64,000 nucleotides of DNA. Source: Candidatus Nitrosotenuis cloacae (GTDB lineage Archaea; Thermoproteota; Nitrososphaeria; Nitrososphaerales; Nitrosopumilaceae). The DNA is taken from NCBI RefSeq assembly GCF_026768455.1, contig NZ_JAPPVQ010000017.1, positions 62,001-126,000 of the forward strand, read 5' to 3'. The translations under genes and the position numbers were made by a program. How positions within the stretch are numbered: the first letter of the stretch is position 1; each line of letters begins with the position of its first letter. Below, one piece after another: positions 43,736-51,736 of the stretch. A model generated the notes under the pieces. The model searched no databases and was not told the origin of the DNA. It saw only the letters and a program-made list of their open reading frames with translations.

Positions 43736-44506
43736 ATGAGCATATCTGACAACACGCGCAAGTCACTTGAGAAGATCGGGCTTACAAGTTATGAAATTAG
43801 AACCTATTCTGCCCTTCTAAAGGCAGGCGAGCTTACCGCGTCCGACCTGAGCCAAAAGTCAGGCGTGCCATACTCCAAGATATACGAGGTGCTCGGCTCA
43901 CTTGAGGAAAAGGGCTGGATAGGCTCAGACGATTCCAGGCCGACCAAATATTTTGCAAAATCCCCCTCCACTGCGCTAGAAGTGACAAAGCAAAAGCTAG
44001 AGTCGGATTTTAAGGAAAACGAAAACGTCGTTCTGCGGGAATTGGTCCCGATGTACGAAAAAAGCGGCGTAAGCGAGCGCCCCGACATATGGGTGCTATC
44101 TGGAATAATGAACATCGCATCAAAGATTTTAGAGATGGTGGATACCTGCAAGAACGAGGTCCTAATAGCCATACCAAAGCCGAACGAGACCATAGTAAAG
44201 CAGGCGCTACCAAAGATGAGGCAGCTGCACGACAAGGGAGTAAGCATCACAATACTAATGTCCGACCAGATGGAAAAAGAGTCTCTCAAGGCGATCTCGC
44301 GCGTTGCAAGCGTCAAGGTCAAAAAGGGTCTCTTTGGCGGCGGCATAATATCAGACAAGCGATACGTGGTGATTCTGCTTGGACCAATTCAGAGCGAGAA
44401 TACAGACGGCGAGGCAGTCGCCATTTGGGCAGACCACGCAGGGCTTGCCGGTTTTGCAAAGGAATACTTTGAATATTTGCTCAAAGATGCAAAGAGTGTG
44501 GAATGA
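43736..44506 (+). CDS. TrmB-family transcriptional regulator
   Basis: A 256-aa regulator. The N-terminal winged helix (residues about 8-70) has LGLTSYEIRTYSALL-type spacing (here IGLTSYEIRTYSALL) and SGVPYSKIYEVLGSLEEKGW as the recognition region. The C-terminal part, with NEVLIAIPKPNETIVKQALP, is the effector-binding domain of the TrmB group, which senses sugars or other metabolites. It is divergent from tes and overlaps the DtxR-type gene by 4 bases, so the two regulators are co-expressed. A role in controlling tetraether synthesis is a reasonable guess only. Confidence 0.85.
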   Translation: MSISDNTRKSLEKIGLTSYEIRTYSALLKAGELTASDLSQKSGVPYSKIYEVLGSLEEKGWIGSDDSRPTKYFAKSPSTALEVTKQKLESDFKENENVVLRELVPMYEKSGVSERPDIWVLSGIMNIASKILEMVDTCKNEVLIAIPKPNETIVKQALPKMRQLHDKGVSITILMSDQMEKESLKAISRVASVKVKKGLFGGGIISDKRYVVILLGPIQSENTDGEAVAIWADHAGLAGFAKEYFEYLLKDAKSVE

Positions 44507-44949
44507 CAGACTCTAACGACGAGGTGCTTTTTGTCGGAACCGCGGAAGCCGAGCACGTAGAGATGTATCTCAAGGCAATCTGGCACATCAAGGAAAAGGG
44601 CGAGCCGGTAAAGATAAGCACCATAGCAAAGATGCTAAACGTAAGGCAGCCAAGCGTCGTGCAGATGCTAAAAAAGCTGAACGAAAAAGACCTGGTAAAC
44701 TATTCCAAGGCCGGAGTCTCCTTGACAGAAGGCGGAGAGAAGGTCGGCTCAAGCATGATGCGAAACAGCCGGTTGCTTGAGGTGCTAATGGACAGCGCGC
44801 TAAAGGTGGAAATAGACGAGGAGATGGTCTGCGGAATCGAGCACCACATGAACAGGCAGTTCACCGACGCGCTGTGCACGATGCTAAAGCACCCAAGAAA
44901 GTGCCCGCACGATCACGAGATCCCGCGCGGCGCATGCTGCACCAACTAA
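44503..44949 (+). CDS. DtxR-family metal-dependent regulator
   Basis: A 148-aa regulator with the N-terminal winged helix (EMYLKAIWHIKEKGE, VRQPSVVQMLKKLNEKDLV) and the dimerisation domain with metal ligands in VCGIEHHMNRQFTDALC. There is no C-terminal SH3-like domain. The C-terminus CPHDHEIPRGACC adds cysteines and histidines that may bind iron or manganese. It is translationally coupled to the TrmB-type gene by an ATGA overlap, an unusual pairing of regulators. Confidence 0.87.
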   Translation: MTDSNDEVLFVGTAEAEHVEMYLKAIWHIKEKGEPVKISTIAKMLNVRQPSVVQMLKKLNEKDLVNYSKAGVSLTEGGEKVGSSMMRNSRLLEVLMDSALKVEIDEEMVCGIEHHMNRQFTDALCTMLKHPRKCPHDHEIPRGACCTN

Positions 44950-45005
44950 CCTGGGCACAGGTGTCTTTGGAGCATCAGATGTGTAATAGTTATTAGTAAG
45001 AAATG

Positions 45006-45023
45006 CCTTACCATATGGTAAGG
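45006..45023. promoter_or_regulatory. perfect 18-bp palindrome before vapB
   Basis: CCTTACCATATGGTAAGG is a perfect palindrome that ends two bases before the ATG of the AbrB-type antitoxin gene. AbrB-fold VapB antitoxins bind palindromic operators at their own promoter, so this is the likely autoregulation site. A TATA-like AGTTATTAG lies just upstream at about 44988-44997. Confidence 0.7.
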
Positions 45024-45025
45024 AA

Positions 45026-45262
45026 ATGTCAGAGATCAGTGTGGGTTCCATGACCAGCAAGGGCCAGATAACAGTCCCAAAGGAGATCAGGGACAGATTG
45101 GATCTAAGTGAGGGAGACAAGGTAATTTTTGTCATCGAGGATGGGCAGGCGACAATAAGAAAGGCACCTAGTGAGAAATTCTCTGAGATTCTGCGCAGGC
45201 AAAAGCCGTGGAGCGAGCATAGCGTCAGATTCCAAAAAAGAGTACGCAAAGAATGGCAATAA
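45026..45262 (+). CDS. vapB: AbrB/SpoVT-type antitoxin
   Basis: A 78-aa swapped-hairpin AbrB-type DNA-binding protein: SMTSKGQITVPKEIRDRLDLSEGDKVIFVIEDG covers the whole fold (quoted by its parts TSKGQITVPKEIR and LSEGDKVIFV). The C-terminal tail from about residue 45 would wrap the toxin. It overlaps the PIN-domain gene by 10 bases, as is usual in vapBC operons. The palindrome directly upstream supports autoregulation. Confidence 0.9.
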   Translation: MSEISVGSMTSKGQITVPKEIRDRLDLSEGDKVIFVIEDGQATIRKAPSEKFSEILRRQKPWSEHSVRFQKRVRKEWQ

Positions 45263-45693
45263 CAGCACTGATTGATACAAACATCATACTAAACGCAAAA
45301 AATGACAGGGAGCCGCACTCTGCATATTCTTTGCAGTTATTGGATGCAGTCGAGGACGGCCTAGTGTATGGGGTGATATCGGTAATCTCGGTGGCAGAAT
45401 TGTGCACCGGGTATTATTCCCAAGGAGACATGAAGGGCAAGGAGGAGCTGCTTGCTCATTTGGTATCAAGTAGGAATTTTGCCGTAGTGGATCTAAGCTT
45501 GGAAATATCTGATGCGGCAGCAAGGATTCGTGCAGATACTGGCCTCAGACTGCCAGATGCCATAATAATTGCCACGGGATTGGCAAAAAATGCGCAATAT
45601 CTGGTAACAAATGACAAGGAGTTAAAGAAGGCAAGCCGTTATCTAAAAGTCGTATCTCCAAAGGAACTGTTAAGCAACAAAGGTAAGAAATAG
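45253..45693 (+). CDS. vapC: PIN-domain ribonuclease toxin
   Basis: A 146-aa PIN-domain protein. The acidic residues of the nuclease site are visible in ALIDTNIILNAKND, SVISVAELCTGYY, RLPDAIIIATGL and LVTNDKELK. It would cleave RNA (tRNA or rRNA in studied cases) when freed from VapB. The frame is intact and overlaps vapB, so the pair looks functional. Confidence 0.9.
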   Translation: MAITALIDTNIILNAKNDREPHSAYSLQLLDAVEDGLVYGVISVISVAELCTGYYSQGDMKGKEELLAHLVSSRNFAVVDLSLEISDAAARIRADTGLRLPDAIIIATGLAKNAQYLVTNDKELKKASRYLKVVSPKELLSNKGKK

Positions 45694-45746
45694 ACAATGT
45701 TACACCGGCGCGTATCGATTATATCATACCAAACCACACACCATCC

Positions 45747-45911
45747 ATGGCATGTTTTTGCGGCTGTGAAACGTACGTAAAGGATCCGTACGGCTTCAAG
45801 GTAGGATGCGTCAAGTGCACGCACGGCCCGCAGAATCACGAAGAAGAGTTCAGATCAGCTGCAAGAAAGAACGAGTCGCAAAGCCAAAAGCGCGACGTCG
45901 ATTTTGGATGA
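45747..45911 (+). CDS. small cysteine-rich (zinc-ribbon-like) protein
   Basis: A 54-aa reading frame starting with ATG and ending one base before the convergent YjbQ gene. The five cysteines (C3, C5, C7, C21, C24), with a histidine at 26, form a CxCxC...CxxC pattern around FCGCETYVKD and GCVKCTHGPQN. The rest is charged and polar. The codon use is like its neighbours (GC-rich third positions), which supports it as a gene. The family is not recognised. Confidence 0.62.
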   Translation: MACFCGCETYVKDPYGFKVGCVKCTHGPQNHEEEFRSAARKNESQSQKRDVDFG

Positions 45912-46337
45912 TTACTCCCCGATTATCTTTACAAGCACTCTTTTTGGTCGCATCCCGTCAAACTCTCCGTAGAATATCTGCTCCCACGGCCCAAAGTCCA
46001 GATCCCCGTCCGTGATTGCAACCACAACCTCGCGCCCCATTATCTGGCGCTTTAGGTGCGCGTCTGCGTTGTCCTCGCCGGTCTTGTTGTGATCATACTG
46101 CTCTGTCGGCTCGTGAGGCGCCAGAGTTTCAAGCCACGCAGCATAATCCCTGTGCAGCCCCGACTCGTTGTCGTTTATGAAGACGCTTGCCGTGATGTGC
46201 ATCGCATTTACAAGGCAGAGCCCCTCCCTGATCCCGCTTTTTTTGACAAGCTGCCTTATTTGCGGAGTCAGATTCAAAAAAGCAACCCGAGTCTTTGTGT
46301 TGAATGTGAGATGTTCCGTTAGCGACTTCATGACCAT
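45912..46337 (-). CDS. secondary thiamine-phosphate synthase enzyme YjbQ (UPF0047)
   Basis: A 141-aa protein of the YjbQ family, some of which have weak thiamine-phosphate synthase activity. Family motifs: [20 protein letters not shown], with its conserved histidine and acidic residues, [18 protein letters not shown], and the closing [16 protein letters not shown]-like ATATAAAAC at 46357-46365 is 20-28 bases from the ATG at 46337. It is convergent with the 54-aa protein gene and shares no bases with it. Confidence 0.88.
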   Translation of the reverse strand: MVMKSLTEHLTFNTKTRVAFLNLTPQIRQLVKKSGIREGLCLVNAMHITASVFINDNESGLHRDYAAWLETLAPHEPTEQYDHNKTGEDNADAHLKRQIMGREVVVAITDGDLDFGPWEQIFYGEFDGMRPKRVLVKIIGE

Positions 46338-46382
46338 CTAGACAATTCCTGAACGGATATAAAACTAAAACCCGTGTTAACA

Positions 46383-46650
46383 TCAGTCTTTTCCATATGC
46401 CGATTTATGATCGCAGACTCGCAGTAAAATTATCGTGTTCTGCTGATAATCCACATCGAAGATGATTCGATCTCCTTTGTTTAGATGGTATGAGAAAGTT
46501 TTCATTGATTTTTTAGTCGCCAAGATCTGCAGGATTTTCACTGGAAGCTAACTCACGTATGCCATCGTCAACCAGTAATTGGCGTACATGTCCAAGACGT
46601 CCATATTGCTTTAAGAATGTGGGTCTTTTGTCAATTCGCCACAATGTCAC
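46383..46650 (-). pseudogene. RelE-type toxin, frameshifted
   Basis: The first part (45 aa from the GTG at 46650) reads MTLWRIDKRPTFLKQYGRLG and ends at TAA 46513-46515. In the +1 frame, translation resumes with FSYHLNKGDRIIFDVDYQQ and ends in VCDHKSAYGKD at the TGA 46383-46385. Joined, they give a RelE/ParE-like toxin of about 88 aa. The element is 268 bases long, one more than a multiple of three, so one base is in excess around 46516-46522. The toxin is broken unless a programmed shift restores it. Its GTG overlaps the antitoxin stop (GTGA). Confidence 0.75.
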
Positions 46651-46781
46651 TTGTTGGCGTGCAGATCGCGGATCAGATCTTCGACATCGTTGTAGATTTT
46701 TCCTTTTTCTGTTCTCGCTTTTTTGATGTCTGCTATTTCCTCGTCAGATAGTGGCGGAGACTCGACTTTGGTTTTAGACAT
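46647..46781 (-). CDS. RelB-like antitoxin, small
   Basis: A 44-aa protein, MSKTKVESPPLSDEEIADIK to HANK, with a helical acidic C-terminal part that would wrap a toxin. The start is preceded at about 20-31 bases by a TATA-like CATAATTAACG (plus-strand 46802-46812). The stop codon overlaps the toxin start by GTGA, the standard arrangement of a toxin-antitoxin operon. No DNA-binding domain is obvious at this length. The call depends on the adjacent RelE-type remnant. Confidence 0.65.
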   Translation of the reverse strand: MSKTKVESPPLSDEEIADIKKARTEKGKIYNDVEDLIRDLHANK

Positions 46782-47040
46782 TGTCCAATATGCGTCTCTC
46801 CCATAATTAACGATTTATGAATTCATATTTACAATGAGGCTCAGAACTCAAGATCCATTTCATCAAATCAAAGGGATAGTCTCATCAACGCCTACGAATA
46901 GTAACTGGCAGAAGGGAATTTAAAATTAAGCGCAAAAACGGACGGGCCGAACCAAAAGACCGGGACACCACAGTCAGATCAACCAAATGGCAGAATATTC
47001 ACAAGAAGCTTGATAAAAGGTGTAAAGCCAATTAAGAGAA

Positions 47041-47445
47041 ATGGTTGCAATAGACGTACCTGCCTCGTTGGAAAGCTTTAGGCGATTCGTTATAGCCAGC
47101 ACCTGCAGCTCATACATACCAAGAAGCTACATCGAGGACGAGGAAGTATTCCCAGAGCGCGAAGAGTCCCTTGGCTCAATATACGTCGAGGCAGCCGACA
47201 AGGTTACACTCAAAAAGGTCCGGGACATCACGTTTGTCAATGCGCGCGACGTGCTTGGAATAATTTACAACTCCAAGAGCGGCAACACTGCCTTAAAGTG
47301 GAGACAGCTTAGAAGAAAGGGAGGAAAGGTGACAGGAGAGGCATCCCCCAACTCGCTTGTCAATCTGTCAGAGGGCGGCGTGATAACCCCCGAATGGGTC
47401 GACCAATACCTCAAAAAGAAGAACTTAGAACATAGCTCCGCATAG
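47041..47445 (+). CDS. conserved-looking protein of unknown function
   Basis: A 134-aa soluble alpha/beta protein with no recognised domain. Notable is the order of charged segments RSYIEDEEVFPEREESLGS and the basic WRQLRRKGGK. It could be a nucleic-acid-binding protein. It lies 24 bases before pelota in the same direction, so it is probably in the same transcript. A TATA-like GATAAAAGG is 21-30 bases before the ATG. Function unknown. Confidence 0.7.
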   Translation: MVAIDVPASLESFRRFVIASTCSSYIPRSYIEDEEVFPEREESLGSIYVEAADKVTLKKVRDITFVNARDVLGIIYNSKSGNTALKWRQLRRKGGKVTGEASPNSLVNLSEGGVITPEWVDQYLKKKNLEHSSA

Positions 47446-47469
47446 AGACTACGGGTCCTGCGATTTTTA

Positions 47470-48528
47470 ATGATCACAAAAACCATTGACGATTCGACGA
47501 TATCATTTCTTGTAGAAGAGCCCGACGACCTGCTCACGCTAAGGAGGATAATAAAAAGCGGGGACAGAATAGTGGCAGACACGACCAGGGTCATAAAGCA
47601 GGAAAAAGACTTTGCCCGACCCGACAGGGGGGAGCGTGTAAGGATAAGAATCGCGCTGGATGTCGAAAAGGCAGCCCTTGATTCGGTCTTTGACAGGCTG
47701 CGAGTCCACGGCACCATAACGGAATCATCAAGCGAGGAGGTCTCAAAGGGCGTGCACCATTCTCTTTTGGTGAAAATCGACGACTCGCTGAACATATCAA
47801 AGAAAAAATGGCTGCCAATCGAGCAGAAGCTGATCAAGTCACAAGACGAAAGCTTTGGCTTTGTGCTAGTCGCAGTGGACAGGGGCGACTGCGGTATCGG
47901 CAAGCTAAAAGGAACGCACCTCCAGTTATTGCAGAACTTGTATTCCGGGTCCGGCGGAAAGCAGTACAAGACGAACTTTAACATCGAGCCATTCTTTGAG
48001 AACATGCTAAAGGCGATGCAGACCGTACTCAGGGAGAACGATGTAATAGTGATTTTCGGGCCGGGCGAGACGAAGAAACAGTTCAACAACTATATCCAAA
48101 AGGCGCCGCTTGCGAAAAAACACAAGATCGAGATAGTAGAGGGAATCGACTCCGGCGGCGAGGACGGAATCTACACCTTCATAAAGTCAAAGTCGATGCG
48201 CCAGATATTAGGCGAGGGCAAGCTTGCAAAGGTCGCAGCAATCCTAGAAGAGATAATGATAAAGGCATACCACAAGAGCAAAAAATTCACGATGGGCTTT
48301 GATGAGACAAAGAAGGCAAACCAGTACGGCGCAATAGAGTCGCTCGTATTCTCTGAGAAGATAATCCAGACGCGCAACGAATCAGAGGTAATAGAGTTCC
48401 TAAACGAGGTGGAGGCAAAGGGCGTCAAGGTGTACGCACTTGATTCCAGCACGGACATCGGCATGCAGGTATCAGGGCTTGGCGGAATGGTCTCCCTTCT
48501 CAGATTCCCAATAGAGTCAGCTGGTTGA
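47470..48528 (+). CDS. pelA: Pelota (Dom34/PelA) ribosome-rescue factor
   Basis: Archaeal Pelota, which recognises ribosomes stalled with an empty A site and works with aEF1A and ABCE1 to split them. It is 352 aa with the usual three domains: an N-terminal Sm-like domain (GDRIVADTTRVIKQEKDF), a central domain (FVLVAVDRGDCGIGKL), and a C-terminal eRF1-like domain (GMQVSGLGGMVSLLRFPI at the end). The NIKS and GGQ motifs of eRF1 are absent, as expected. It is convergent with cutA, overlapping by 12 bases. Confidence 0.93.
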   Translation: MITKTIDDSTISFLVEEPDDLLTLRRIIKSGDRIVADTTRVIKQEKDFARPDRGERVRIRIALDVEKAALDSVFDRLRVHGTITESSSEEVSKGVHHSLLVKIDDSLNISKKKWLPIEQKLIKSQDESFGFVLVAVDRGDCGIGKLKGTHLQLLQNLYSGSGGKQYKTNFNIEPFFENMLKAMQTVLRENDVIVIFGPGETKKQFNNYIQKAPLAKKHKIEIVEGIDSGGEDGIYTFIKSKSMRQILGEGKLAKVAAILEEIMIKAYHKSKKFTMGFDETKKANQYGAIESLVFSEKIIQTRNESEVIEFLNEVEAKGVKVYALDSSTDIGMQVSGLGGMVSLLRFPIESAG

Positions 48529-48828
48529 CTGTACCAGCCACGCCATGTACGGCTTGTTGATATTAGTTACATCTATTTCGGCAATCTCGGGCACCTCGTA
48601 GGGGTGCGTCTCTTGAATGATCTTTTTCAGCTTTGACTTGTTTTTCTGGGTGGTCTTGAAGATGGCAAGGAACTCGTCGGTGTTTTCTATCTTGCCCTTC
48701 CACGAGTATACCGATGAGATCTTTGTAATGTTCACGCATGCCGCAAGTCTTGATGACACTATCTTGTTTGCAATTTTTGCTATCGATTTTTTGTCAGGGT
48801 ATGTCGAGATTATCACTGCTGGAACCAT
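48517..48828 (-). CDS. cutA: divalent-ion tolerance protein CutA1
   Basis: A 103-aa protein of the CutA1 family, a trimeric copper-binding protein of PII-like fold. The features visible are ISTYPDKKSIAKIANKIVSS, AACVNITKISSVYSWKGKIE, and the closing THPYEVPEIAEIDV. The family binds Cu(II) but its cellular role is not settled. It overlaps the end of the convergent pelota gene. Confidence 0.92.
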   Translation of the reverse strand: MVPAVIISTYPDKKSIAKIANKIVSSRLAACVNITKISSVYSWKGKIENTDEFLAIFKTTQKNKSKLKKIIQETHPYEVPEIAEIDVTNINKPYMAWLVQSTS

Positions 48829-48871
48829 AGCAACCGATAAATGTACGTGATTAAAAAAAGTAGCAATTAGT

Positions 48872-50074
48872 TTGAACCTAGATTTTTTGGCGCAAAATTC
48901 TATAATTTATGTGCTCATTGCATGGGGAATAATACTGGTAATAGCAAAGGCGCTAAAGCTGGAAAAGCACGGATTTGACGTAAAGCCGTACAGCCTCACC
49001 TACAAGAACGCGCAGGTGCAGACCGCACTCACAAAGATACTTGGCCGCACAAGGCGGGGAATACGCGTCTTTGCGGACGTGAGCGTAATTGCCGGATTTA
49101 TCATGATGGGATTTGGGTTCTGGTTTCTAATCGACAACGTTACAAAGTTCTTTGACAAGCCAGAAGAGTTCTCAGAGTTAACAGTGCTGATACCAGGTGT
49201 CACCCTCACATCGGCATCATCGATTCTGTACTTTTTGCTTTCAATACCGATTGTGCTAGTCATACACGAGGGCGCGCACGGAATCGTCGCAACTCTTGAG
49301 AAGATAAGAATCAAGACGGGCGGCTTTGCAATATTTATCGCAATGTTTGCAGGCTTTGTAGAGCCGGACGACGAAGAGTTCAACAAGGCAAAAAAGATCT
49401 CAAAGCTCCGAGTCATAGGTGCAGGCGCCACATCAAACGTGATATTCGCACTGGCCCTTGGCGCGCTGCTACTTACCAACCCGTTCTTTGCCATCATAGT
49501 GCCGGACCCGATAAGGGGCGCATTCTACGAGATACCAGAGGGAGTAACAGTACTTTCCATAATGCCCGGAACCGGGGCAGAAAAGGCAGGACTGTTACCA
49601 AATGATATAATCACGTCAATCAACGACATACGGATAGTCACCCCGTTTGACTTTACAAAGGTAAAACTTGCACCGGGGGACACCGCATCAGTGACGGCAC
49701 TCAGGGGCGGACAGACTGTGAACTTTCAGATACAGATAACTGCGTCACCAGACGATCCCCAGAAGGGGCTAATCGGAATAATCCGGGACAACTCCATTTC
49801 CTACAAACCAATCTACAACTTTATCGAGTGGAGCAGCCCCGAGCTGTCGATGTTCCTGCTGTGGCTTTGGATGATCTCGTTTTTCATCGGAATAATCAAC
49901 ATGCTGCCGCTGCCAATTCTTGATGGAGGCAAATTCATCCACAGCATAATAGACAAAAAGATGTCAGACATCATGGTAAACCGCGTCATGTGGGCAATCT
50001 ACGGCTTTACCTTCGTTTTGTTCGGACTGAACATAGCCCTCTCGTACATGAAATCCGGCTGGTTTACAATCTAG
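48872..50074 (+). CDS. site-2-protease-family intramembrane metalloprotease with PDZ domain
   Basis: A 400-aa membrane protein of family M50. The HExxH zinc site is in VIHEGAHG (H132, E133, H136), and the third ligand is in NMLPLPILDGGKF near residue 350. A PDZ-like domain occurs between the two halves (about 210-295: VTVLSIMPGTGAEKAGLLPND). It has about six membrane spans. It would cut a membrane-tethered regulator or clear membrane proteins. Starts at TTG. Confidence 0.9.
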   Translation: MNLDFLAQNSIIYVLIAWGIILVIAKALKLEKHGFDVKPYSLTYKNAQVQTALTKILGRTRRGIRVFADVSVIAGFIMMGFGFWFLIDNVTKFFDKPEEFSELTVLIPGVTLTSASSILYFLLSIPIVLVIHEGAHGIVATLEKIRIKTGGFAIFIAMFAGFVEPDDEEFNKAKKISKLRVIGAGATSNVIFALALGALLLTNPFFAIIVPDPIRGAFYEIPEGVTVLSIMPGTGAEKAGLLPNDIITSINDIRIVTPFDFTKVKLAPGDTASVTALRGGQTVNFQIQITASPDDPQKGLIGIIRDNSISYKPIYNFIEWSSPELSMFLLWLWMISFFIGIINMLPLPILDGGKFIHSIIDKKMSDIMVNRVMWAIYGFTFVLFGLNIALSYMKSGWFTI

Positions 50075-50114
50075 TTGGATTATCGTTAAATTTAGGTCGC
50101 CAAAACCATAAACT

Positions 50115-51023
50115 GTGAAATGCGACAGGTGCGAGAATGCGGCAACATACTCTAGAAAATACTCCGGCGAGAGCCTCTGCTCAGAATGCTTTTCAAACTC
50201 TATCCTAAGAAAGGCGGCAAAGACCATCTCAAAGCACAACATGATACAGAACGGCGAGCTTGTCTGCGTCGCAGTCTCCGGCGGAAAGGACTCACTTGCA
50301 CTATTACACGTATTATCAAAGATGGCAGAGAACCACAACTTTAGAATTCACGCAGTCACAATCGACGAGGGGATACCAGGGTACAGAGAAGAGGCACTGG
50401 ATATAGTCAAGAACTTTTGCAACAGCCTGGGGGTGAGCCACAGCACATACTCTTACAAGGACTTGTTTGATCTCACACTGGACGAATCCCTGAAGATGCG
50501 CGAAAATGAAAAGACATCGTCGTGCTCCATCTGCGGAACATTCCGGAGAAGGGCAATGGACCACGCCGCAAAGGACATCGGCGCAGATGTAATAGCCACA
50601 GGACACAACCTTGACGACACGCTGCAGACGTTTCTCATAAACATGACATCTGGCGACACAAACAAGATAGGCTGGATGGACCCAGACACGTCGGAAAACT
50701 CGCTCCGAAAGATAAAGCCGTTCTGCGAGATTTACGAGTCCGAGATTGTATTTTACGCATTTACAAACAACCTGCCGTTCCAGACAGAGCCGTGCCCCCA
50801 CATGAACGAGGGGATACGCACCGAGATACGCGAGTTCCTCAACAGGATGGAGGGCAGCCATTCCGGAATCAAGAACAGCATGTACAAGTCCATTCTCAGG
50901 GTATCTCAGATAGTAAAAGAGTCAGACTACAAGGAGAGGATCAAGTGCTCCAACTGCGGGTGCGAGTGCACCGGAAACGTCTGCGCAGTGTGCAAGATGA
51001 TAGTGGACCTCAAGGACAGATAA
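50115..51023 (+). CDS. tRNA 2-thiolation protein (TtuA/Ncs6 family)
   Basis: A 302-aa ATPase that activates a tRNA uridine for thiolation. The PP-loop is VCVAVSGGKDSLALLHV (SGGKDS). N-terminal (CDRCENA, CSECF) and C-terminal (CSNCGCEC, CAVCKM) zinc fingers are the hallmark of the TtuA/Ncs6 group. The catalytic cysteine pair is in CSICGTFRRRAM and PCPHMNEG. Starts at GTG. Sulfur is probably supplied by a ubiquitin-like protein not encoded here. It thiolates either position 54 or wobble U34; this cannot be told from the sequence. Confidence 0.9.
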   Translation: MKCDRCENAATYSRKYSGESLCSECFSNSILRKAAKTISKHNMIQNGELVCVAVSGGKDSLALLHVLSKMAENHNFRIHAVTIDEGIPGYREEALDIVKNFCNSLGVSHSTYSYKDLFDLTLDESLKMRENEKTSSCSICGTFRRRAMDHAAKDIGADVIATGHNLDDTLQTFLINMTSGDTNKIGWMDPDTSENSLRKIKPFCEIYESEIVFYAFTNNLPFQTEPCPHMNEGIRTEIREFLNRMEGSHSGIKNSMYKSILRVSQIVKESDYKERIKCSNCGCECTGNVCAVCKMIVDLKDR

Positions 51024-51027
51024 TCCA

Positions 51028-51035
51028 AATATAGT
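51028..51035 (+). promoter_or_regulatory. TATA-box-like element for the SRP RNA
   Basis: AAATATAG located 19-26 bases before the predicted first base of the SRP RNA at 51054. Confidence 0.5.
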
Positions 51036-51053
51036 ATTGTGAAATAATGATAT

Positions 51054-51373
51054 GTGGTAGCAGGTAGGATCGGGGCGCTAGCCGTGCCCTTTTCTGAAAC
51101 CGGCTCTATGCAGAGGTCAGTAACTGCTGGATAAATCTCTAGGTGGATAATTCCCGCTTGATGTACTGAAATGAAATCACGCCGAAGCGGGTGGATGCAG
51201 GGCTGAGATTGTCCGAAGGGATAACGCTCAAGAACGAATTGCCGAAATGGATGAGGTCCGGGAGGGAGCAATCCTAAGGCAAAGTACCCACGCTGCGTCG
51301 TCAACGTGGCGGATCTTGTGCATCCTGAGATGGGGTTACCTGTCTAGACTGGAACTGGCAGAGCTGCTACCAC
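51054..51373 (+). ncRNA. signal recognition particle (7S) RNA
   Basis: About 320 nt of GC-rich structured RNA in a region without a gene. The first ten bases GTGGTAGCAG pair perfectly with the last ten CTGCTACCAC (helix 1 of archaeal SRP RNA). The helix 8 signal GGTCCGGGAGGGAGCAATCC at 51253-51272 contains the GNRA-like tetraloop and the asymmetric AGCA loop that bind SRP54, and the partner strand GGGGTTACC is at 51333-51341. The 5' part, with GCCGTGCC and GTAACTG, has the features of the Alu domain. Short reading frames crossing it are not genes. Confidence 0.92.
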
Positions 51374-51415
51374 TTTCACTAAATCATATTATATTCAGCC
51401 GGCAGAATCTCGGTG

Positions 51416-51736
51416 ATGTTTGCAGGACCAAAGCGGACCTATGAGGACTTTAGGAGACAGGTCAGCCCGCAGATATTACCCACATTTGACCTGCTGCGTC
51501 AGTACTGCCTCTCCCTTGGAGCAAACATAGTAGAGGACGTACGCGCCCACAGAGTGGTGTTTGGCAAATCGATATCGTTTAGGTGGTTTGCCGATTTGGA
51601 GCCTGACGCATCTGGAATCATCATAAAGATTCAACGGGACAGAAAGGAGCCATTCAAAACAGTCACCGTAACAGACAGCCAGAGTTTGGACGAGATAAAA
51701 CAGCAGATGCAGGACGCCTACAGCAACATACGCTAA
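51416..51736 (+). CDS. small protein resembling DUF5655-type domains
   Basis: A 106-aa protein whose central part (YCLSLGANIVEDVRAHRVVFGKS, FRWFADLEP) has the layout of DUF5655-like domains: helix, strand pair, strand pair, helix. The start is ATG 51416; an upstream GTG at 51413 would add one residue. The end overlaps the convergent acylphosphatase by 4 bases. Function unknown. The family resemblance is from memory of the pattern and is not checked. Confidence 0.6.
   Translation: MFAGPKRTYEDFRRQVSPQILPTFDLLRQYCLSLGANIVEDVRAHRVVFGKSISFRWFADLEPDASGIIIKIQRDRKEPFKTVTVTDSQSLDEIKQQMQDAYSNIR

Noticed and set aside
46383-46512. A separate small gene starting at the ATG around 46503 on the minus strand
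   Set aside because: The peptide from there matches only the second half of a RelE-type toxin, and its first half lies directly upstream in another frame; it is one broken gene.
47265-48089. Open frame of 274 codons on the minus strand
   Set aside because: Antisense to pelota; cysteine-, phenylalanine- and serine-rich translation with no domain likeness.
51247-51444. Short open frame inside the SRP RNA region
   Set aside because: It crosses the helix 8 and 3' strand of the SRP RNA; its translation has no likeness to any family.
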